Shown here: piece after piece, positions 58,060 to 64,000 of the stretch
Numbering within the stretch: position 1 is the first letter of the stretch
How the letters are laid out: the number at the start of each line of letters is the position of its first letter
Assembly (NCBI GenBank): GCA_023101725.1
Contig: JALJCO010003062.1
Location: forward strand, 496,001 to 560,000
Length of the DNA: 64,000 nucleotides
DNA from: Atherinomorus stipes
Lineage: Eukaryota > Chordata > Actinopteri > Atheriniformes > Atherinidae
Direction: 5' to 3'
Position numbers and translations under genes: made by a program
Notes under the pieces: model-generated
What the model saw: only the letters and a program-made list of their open reading frames with translations
The model's database searches: none
What the model was told of the DNA's origin: nothing

Positions 58060-60115
58060 GTAGCAGTAGTAGTAATAGTAATAATTTATTCAGTCAAGCA
58101 CATAAGGAAATAACATTTGCAATCAACTGAATTGTCCATTAAACATCATCAATCCTTACAACTGGTAACCGAAAGGGTTTAGGCTGAAGTTAAACTTATT
58201 TATCCTAACCCAATACAAAGTTAACCAACATAGAGCTTCTGCATTAGGTTGATTAATGATCACAAAATAACAAATGATAATAATGATTAAAGAAGATGAA
58301 AAATGTAGAAGTAAAACAAAAGAACTGAGATCAGTTTCGTAAATCACATTTTGAGAATACAGGAGACTAGTAGTTTGAGCTTAACCATCTTTCAGGGATC
58401 ATGCATAACTTACTAATTCATTCCTGAGCTTGATAACATCTAAAAATTTCAGATTTAATCCGCCTTTTGAATATATGCAATATTTTAATTTCCTTTAAAT
58501 TATCGTCCAGGTTATTCCATAATGTCACCCCACTAACGGAGACACATCTATTTTTTCTATTTGTTCTAGCTTATTCTTTTTAAGATCCCTGTTCCCCTGA
58601 GGCTGTAGTGGCTCTCTCTATATTCAAACTTCTTCTCTATACAAGGTGGGAAAATGCTGTTATATACCTCATATATATGTCAGAGTGTGTAAATCAACAA
58701 TATCATGAAATTTTAGTATGCTTAAGGAAATGAACATTGGAGTAGTTGGTGCATCAAAATCTGCATGATTTACTATTCTAATGGCCTTCTTTTGAGCAAA
58801 AAAGAGGGTTTAACATTCGCCTTATAATTATTTTCCCATATCTACACACCATAACTCAAGTATGGGAAAACAAGGGAATTAGAGTAGACTAAGTGAGTCA
58901 TGGCCTAATACGGACCTCATTTTCCCTAAAATACCCATATTTTTTGCCAGTTTACACTTACATACATTAATATGGGGCTTCCAACTGAGTTTTTCATCAA
59001 CAGTGATTCCTAGAAATGTGTTAGCTTGCACACGTTCAGTTACTGCATTATTTATTTGGATGTTTATTTGATGGTCTATTTTTCTATTTCCAAAAATAAT
59101 ATATTTAGTTTTAGATAAATTCATAGAAAGTTTATTTAAATCAAACCACCCTTTTAAAACTGTAAGTTCATTTTCTATTGCATCAATAAGCTTTTCCAGG
59201 TCATTACCAAAACAATAAAGACTTGTGTCATCAGCATACAAAAAACAATTTTGGGAAAAAATGGAAATGGGCCTATAATTTGTGAATAAATGCCTGTTTC
59301 CACTTTTGTAAATAGAAATGACTTTTGCTATTTTCATGTTACTTGGAAAAATTTCAGTAAGAAATGACTGGTGGCAAAGGTATGTAAAAGGTTTCACTAT
59401 CAGCTCAATAATATCTTTTACCAGTATCATATCTATATTAAAACAATCTGTTGATCTTTTGTTTTTTAATTTATTGACGATACCAATAATTTCGGATTCC
59501 TCCGTTTCCTTTAGTAAAAAGGAGTTAGAATTCTAATGAAAAGATCTTGAAGTTAAATCTGGTGCATTCCAAAGCACGTGATTTTTTTTTTTTAGTGAAA
59601 GAAGGTCCGACCTTAGCAAAAAATCATTGAAAGCATCAGCTATTTCATAAGTGTTTGTTATTATTAAAAAAATGATCAGGGAATGCATTTGCTTTCTTTC
59701 CATTCTTGATTGTACCATTTAAAATCTTTCATGTTTCCTGGGTACGTTTATGATGCTGTTGCAATAATCTATGATAGTATTCTTTTTTATTTTCTTTCAA
59801 TATATTGGTCAACTTTTTTGTATATATTTTATATCTCTTTTCAGCTGCTTTAGTTCTAGATTTCATATACAGTCGGTAAAGATGTTTTTACTTTTTACAA
59901 GCATTTGCTATGCCATGCGTAACCCATGGCTTGTTAAATCGAGTTTTATTTTAATGCTAATATTTTTTAAAGGGCAGTGCTTATCATACAATTTGATAAC
60001 CGTAAACAGAAAGGCATCATAGGCCTGATCAGGGTCTAAAGTGGTATAAACCTCACCTCTGTCTACACTGAAAGGTGAAGCTATTTTATACAAACTGTTT
60101 AAAATGTTAACAAGA
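58060..60115 (-). pseudogene. Jockey-type LINE with reverse-transcriptase core deleted, minus strand
   Basis: From 60093 downward the minus strand encodes a linker block SPFSVDRGEVYTTLDPDQAY with KLYDKHCPLKN, then FNDFLLRSD, then from 59430 the RT start (IFPSNMKIAKVISIYKSGNR, TNYRPISI). It jumps directly to FLYADDTSLY, omitting roughly the central RT segment. ADDT holds the paired catalytic Asp residues. It continues through GWFDLNKLSMNLSKTKYIIF and FLGITVDEKLSWKPHI. The 3' UTR runs to a GTAGTAATAGTAATAATT tail near 58065. It is 5' truncated with no endonuclease. CR1/L2/Rex1-like; exact clade not settled. Confidence 0.78.
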
Positions 60116-60119
60116 AATT

Positions 60120-62135
60120 AAACTGTTTGATTTTAGACATTATTCACACGAAGAAAATGTGTTTGGCATTTCTAAGAAGCACAAACTATTGTTCAGCATC
60201 AAATTGTCATCATTTAAAACATTTGCAACTTATGTTCTTCAGAGGTTGCAGACAGCAGACTTCCAAATATCACCTTGGCATCAATGACTGCATCCATATG
60301 TTTGTAAATCTTTGTTTTTCCAGAAATATTGTTTTATTTTTCTACATAATCAGTTAAAATTTACATCCCACATTATCCCCATGCTTACCAAACAGCCAAC
60401 ATTATTAAGAGGCAACAAAACCCCCCAGATATATTCATTAAAAGACATAAAAATAAAACAAGAAGATATACTTCTGTTTGTTCTCAACTTCTTATTATCA
60501 GTTTGAGGTATGCTTCCTCAAAACTTTCCCTATATTGATATTTGATACTCCACATCTTGTACTTTAATATGTGCATATGAAAAACTAAAACTGTAGACAT
60601 TAGATCAAACACAGGGATAAAGATTTCTCAAGGTTTTGTGTTCAGCAGATAAAATATTACATTTCTTCCTACTACTTCATTAACAACTACTATAATATTC
60701 ACATAGTAATACAGTGGAAAGAAATCTTAAGATTAATTTGTGGGGTTTTATTGGTTAACAATTATATAGAACATTTTCTTGCATGTTAAATAGTTTTGTG
60801 GTTTTTCTTTTTTCATCTTTGTAGTGAATCATGTCCCGAGTCATGGATGGGAGACACGGAGAAACCCAAATGTAGGACTGCAAAGCAGGAGGCAGGTGGA
60901 CATAGAAATTAGGACTGTTTGATTATAGAAGAAATCATTATCAAAGCTCTCTATTGAGGAAACAGCATCAAAACCAGGACGTGTTCTATATTAAATGCAT
61001 GACCTTATACTAGTTGAACTAATCACTAAGATAAATGCACAAAGAACGGCACAAAACTCTTCTTAAAATTAGTTGAAATTTGACATGGCAACTGTATCAT
61101 AAATCTCTGAAAGTCAGCTTCTTATCATGATGATTCTGCCTAATGTTATATTTCAAATACAGCCAGGAAATTAATACTAGATGCCTTAACCAACTCCAGC
61201 CAGCTACTGTATGGTAAATGAGCCAGATCTCAACCACATGAGTTCTCTCTGCTCATGTTGCGCTGTAATCATCACTGCTGCGCATCTTCACCTTTTCAAA
61301 ACCAGAGCTTTTGTGTGTTAAAACCTTTGCGGCCAAAAGCCATGACACAGAGAAAGACTGAATGGAATAATGAGTGACTGAAGGGACTGGGGCCGTTTGA
61401 GCACTTAGCCTTGAATTGTCTACCTTTGTCCACAGAGTTGAGTCTGCGAGCTGACTCTAAATGGACTGATGGGGGGCGGAGACAGACAGAAAGGAAAGGC
61501 ATCACGTCAAAGCTAGATATAGATTTGTGCCATCAAATATCAGAAATGAATGAAATTCTGAAATGGAGCAAAGGGAGCAGTTAAAAGAAGATGAAGAGCA
61601 CTTAGGGATGTGTCCAGAAAATCTAATTAGGCTTGAAATATTTAATAGAGAAAAAAGACAAATGAAAATAGTGGACGTGAAGCAGAATACCAGAGGACAA
61701 ACAGAAGGACAGAGGGAATGAATAATGAGTGTAACATGTAACTGACTGGTCAAAGGACAACGCTTTAACTCTCTGGAGAGTCAAGTTATGATGATGACCC
61801 CTTTGAAATCTAACGTGAAACCTTTTGTCCTCTTCTAGAATATTAGGATTACTTTGACCTTGAAACCTTGTATTTACTTTGCAAGAAGCTGATGTTTGTC
61901 AGTGAGTCGTTAGCTTTGTTGGTTCTGAGTGAAGTAAAATCTTCAAATGGATTTAATAAAAATTTTGTAGTTTGATGGTCCTAATTACTTCATACATTTT
62001 AACCATTTTATAGTAGTAAACATCTTTTTTTTACTTTTTTTTTCACATAAATTGTCGATGGAGATGGTGTTGATCAAATCATACAAATTAAAGTCCAAGT
62101 CAAAATCCATGTAAACTTATATGGCTTCACTAGAT
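60120..62135. other. 2 kb intronic DNA, nothing recognised
   Basis: Around 60850-60905 the words GAGACACGGAGAAACCCAAA and GCAGGAGGCAGGTGG resemble a fish repeat but could not be delimited. Bases 61200-61480 are less AT-rich and might be conserved. No gene was recognised. Confidence 0.4.
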
Positions 62136-62139
62136 ACAA

Positions 62140-62942
62140 TGAGTGACCTCCAGCTTTCTGAGTTTTAATGACAAGAAGATGAAGGTCCCAGTGGTCCCTC
62201 AACTGCTCTCCGTGTATGTCTGGAGTCTTTGTCACCTTTTGTGAAGCCTTTTGTTATAACTCTGGGCGTAAAAGCTGACTCTGAATTGAACCTAAAACAG
62301 ATTAATAATATGGTCAATCAGTTTCTTTCAGCTGAGCCAGCCAGTGAAAATTAAGCAGGTTTTAATTAAAAAAGGATTTTGAAATACTCCTTCACACTTT
62401 TATAACAACAAGGTGGAACTACTGCAACGCTGAGTGTGTCTGGATTAGCTAAGTGTCTTTCTACGGCTTGCAGATGGTCCAACATGCAGCTTCTTACTTG
62501 CTGACAAGCACCTTCAATCAAAGCACATCTCACCTGCACTGTGTAAATTACAGTTGCTTCATCAATATACCATCATGTCTTTTACATTTTTACGGTGAAA
62601 AAGTTGCAGCTGCGGTTGCCAGTTTTTCACTATAAAAATTACTGTAAAAAGGTGTCAATGACAGCTGCCAATTTTTCAGTATTTAACTATTACTTTTGCA
62701 GCAAATACCATGAATAAATAACAGTTGTGTACTGTTGAAGTTACGCTTACCAAAATGGCATACCATAATAATTTAAAAGCTGGCAGTTTTTCACAGTAAA
62801 TCATACAGATTTTTTACAGTGTGTTCTGGCTTTCTGTTGGTGTAAGAGCCCATTTTAACATTCTTCTTCTTTTAACATATAAATCCCTAAATGGACTTGC
62901 ACCACCCTATTTTCTGGCCCGCTTTAGCCCTACCCCCTCCAG
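62140..62942 (+). pseudogene. L2-like LINE C-terminal fragment, interrupted
   Basis: The plus strand encodes, across frame breaks, VKADSELNLKQINNMV, then RWNYCNA, then LQMVQHAASYLLT, and after a 285-bp insertion LTYKSLNGLAPPY, in the order expected for the C-terminal region of L2-type LINEs. It ends abruptly at the repeat beginning at 62945. Inactive. Confidence 0.68.
62537..62821. mobile_element. CACTG-ended element (EnSpm/CACTA-like MITE) inside the LINE
   Basis: It starts CACTGTGTAAATTACAG and ends with the reverse complement of CACTGTAAAAAATCTGTATG, with TG on both sides (62535-62536, 62822-62823). Internal TTTTTACGGTGAAAAA and CAGTTTTTCAC words repeat in both orientations. CACTR ends and a 2-3 bp duplication fit the EnSpm/CMC group. 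Confidence 0.6.
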
Positions 62943-62944
62943 CT

Positions 62945-63325
62945 GTCACTGCCCAGTGGCGTCCCAAGCCTGAGAAACCTATGCAACTATGCAACTTTTT
63001 CCAACCGGGATGCGATGCAACATTGCAGCTGACTATTGGTAGCACACCGCATCACATGCTTGCAAGTGGATATAAACACACCTGGTGTTTTGAACATGCA
63101 CCATGGTGAATTTGGCAAAGAAACTATTGGAGGCAGAGAGGGGAAGAGAGGAAGAGATAGAACAAGAGACAAGCCAAGAGTCATGATTAGACTGTCTTTT
63201 ACTGGCTAGAGTGAGCTCACAGTACAGGTAGGATGCAAGATCTATGCCAGTTTAGCTGTCGACGAGGGGTGCGTCACTGAGAAAATTGCTAACAGTTTTG
63301 TAATGCCTAGTTCTGTAGTGCAAGT
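62945..63325. mobile_element. Unclassified interspersed repeat, best copy
   Basis: It begins GTCACTGCCCAGTGGCGTCC at the LINE break and ends near AATGCCTAGTTCTGTAGTGC. It matches 37848-38225 inverted and 3270-3510 direct. There are no coding motifs, no tRNA-like head and no clear inverted termini. About 380 bp. Confidence 0.6.
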
Positions 63326-63328
63326 GTT

Positions 63329-64000
63329 TTAAAGGAATAGTACACCCACAGAATGATGTGCCTTCATTTTCTACTCACCCTCACGCTGAGCAAGACTCTG
63401 GAGCACTTTTTTAATGTCTCAAATGCAGCCGGAGATCGGACAGGTTTTAGTTTTCCCCCAACTTTAATATAATGGACATCACTGGCACCTGATTTAAAAA
63501 AGTCCATAAAAGTCCACAAAAACTTGGCAGTATTCCTCCATACTGCTCATCCAATATAATCCAATTGCCGTGAGTGGGTAGCATCCATAATTAACTCCAG
63601 ACAATGTCATTTAGTATATTTTAATAGCTTAAACAGTACTACATGTACCTGCCGCAAAGCGCATCCATGAGAGTTCATAACACTATGTAAGTTGCAGTGT
63701 TCAGCGCCTACTCTGCGGATAATGCAAGCGTAGAAGAAGAAATTTGCTGTTTACATTGTGCTAAGAGCGAACAAGCTGCGGACAAACAAGTACAAACAAG
63801 AGGGGTTGGCTATTGATTTAAAACAAAGGCAGAAAGAAAAAGAGAACGTGTGATCTCGTCTGCCGCGGCTTCCGTAGTGTCATGAACTTTCAGGGACGCG
63901 CTTCGCGGCAGCTACATGTAGTACTGGTTAAGCTATAAGAATATACACAATGATGTCTTTTGGAGTAAATTATGGACGCTACCCACCCAGGACACTTGGA
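63329..64000. mobile_element. TTAA-type foldback MITE, cut by the window end
   Basis: TTAAAGGAATAGTACACCCA at 63329 is a very common fish MITE terminus. Bases about 63573-63670 and 63890-63988 are reverse complements (CTACCCAC / GTGGGTAG, GTACTACATGTA), giving arms of roughly 95 bp around a 220-bp centre. The opposite terminus must lie past the window. Confidence 0.75.

Overview
The window looks like a gene-poor, transposon-rich stretch of a teleost fish nuclear genome, probably a percomorph. The evidence is its repeat content: Rex3-like RTE LINEs ending in GATGG-type sequence, a tRNA-derived SINE common in teleosts, L2-like LINEs, Tc1-like transposons, and many hAT and TTAA-flanked MITEs. 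No bacterial operon, rRNA, functional tRNA, CRISPR array or intact viral gene was seen. Most long reading frames are chance frames in low-complexity DNA or pieces of dead mobile elements.

The one host protein-coding feature I can support is a short plus-strand exon at 44643-44810. It has a clear polypyrimidine tract and AG acceptor, 137 nt of 5' UTR, a strong start context, the residues MDFVMKQALGG (the last split by the intron), and a GTAAGT donor. This is the N-terminus of complexin 1/2, and Asp2 favours complexin-2 (cplx2). By inference, 44811-64000 is the following cplx2 intron. The DNA upstream is probably an intron between 5' UTR exons, or promoter-proximal flank; no earlier exon was recognised.

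Layout. 1-8.9 kb: mostly unique DNA, with an A-rich tract, two copies of a Tc1/mariner-type MITE and a hairpin. 8.9-13.3 kb: a TTAA MITE carrying a nested hAT MITE, a Rex3 pseudogene, and a 1.36-kb CpG-rich DNA element. 15.7-25.2 kb: a 2.4-kb hAT element with a perfect 26-bp inverted repeat, SINEs (one inside a palindrome), a BED-finger hAT relic, a 0.9-kb G/A to C to C/T tract that may be an assembly artefact, a Tc1 relic, a Rex3 3' end and a TTAA MITE. 29.4-32.2 kb: a foldback element whose arms carry THAP-domain sequence, then a hAT element with a nested MITE. 35-41 kb: more TTAA and unclassified repeats, a LINE 3' end, and a TTAGGG-like patch. 44.6-44.8 kb: the cplx2 exon. 45-64 kb: a three-layer hAT nest, a MITE inside a SINE, a hAT inside an L2 LINE, two TTAA MITEs sharing one TTAA inside another L2 LINE, a decayed Tc1 element, a LINE with its reverse-transcriptase core deleted, a CACTG-ended element inside an L2 LINE, and a TTAA foldback MITE running off the end.

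I found no convincing undescribed molecular system. The window's main value is the cplx2 exon and a readable record of nested insertions with identifiable target-site duplications. Element names come from recognising termini, coding remnants and target-site duplications by eye; no database search was run.
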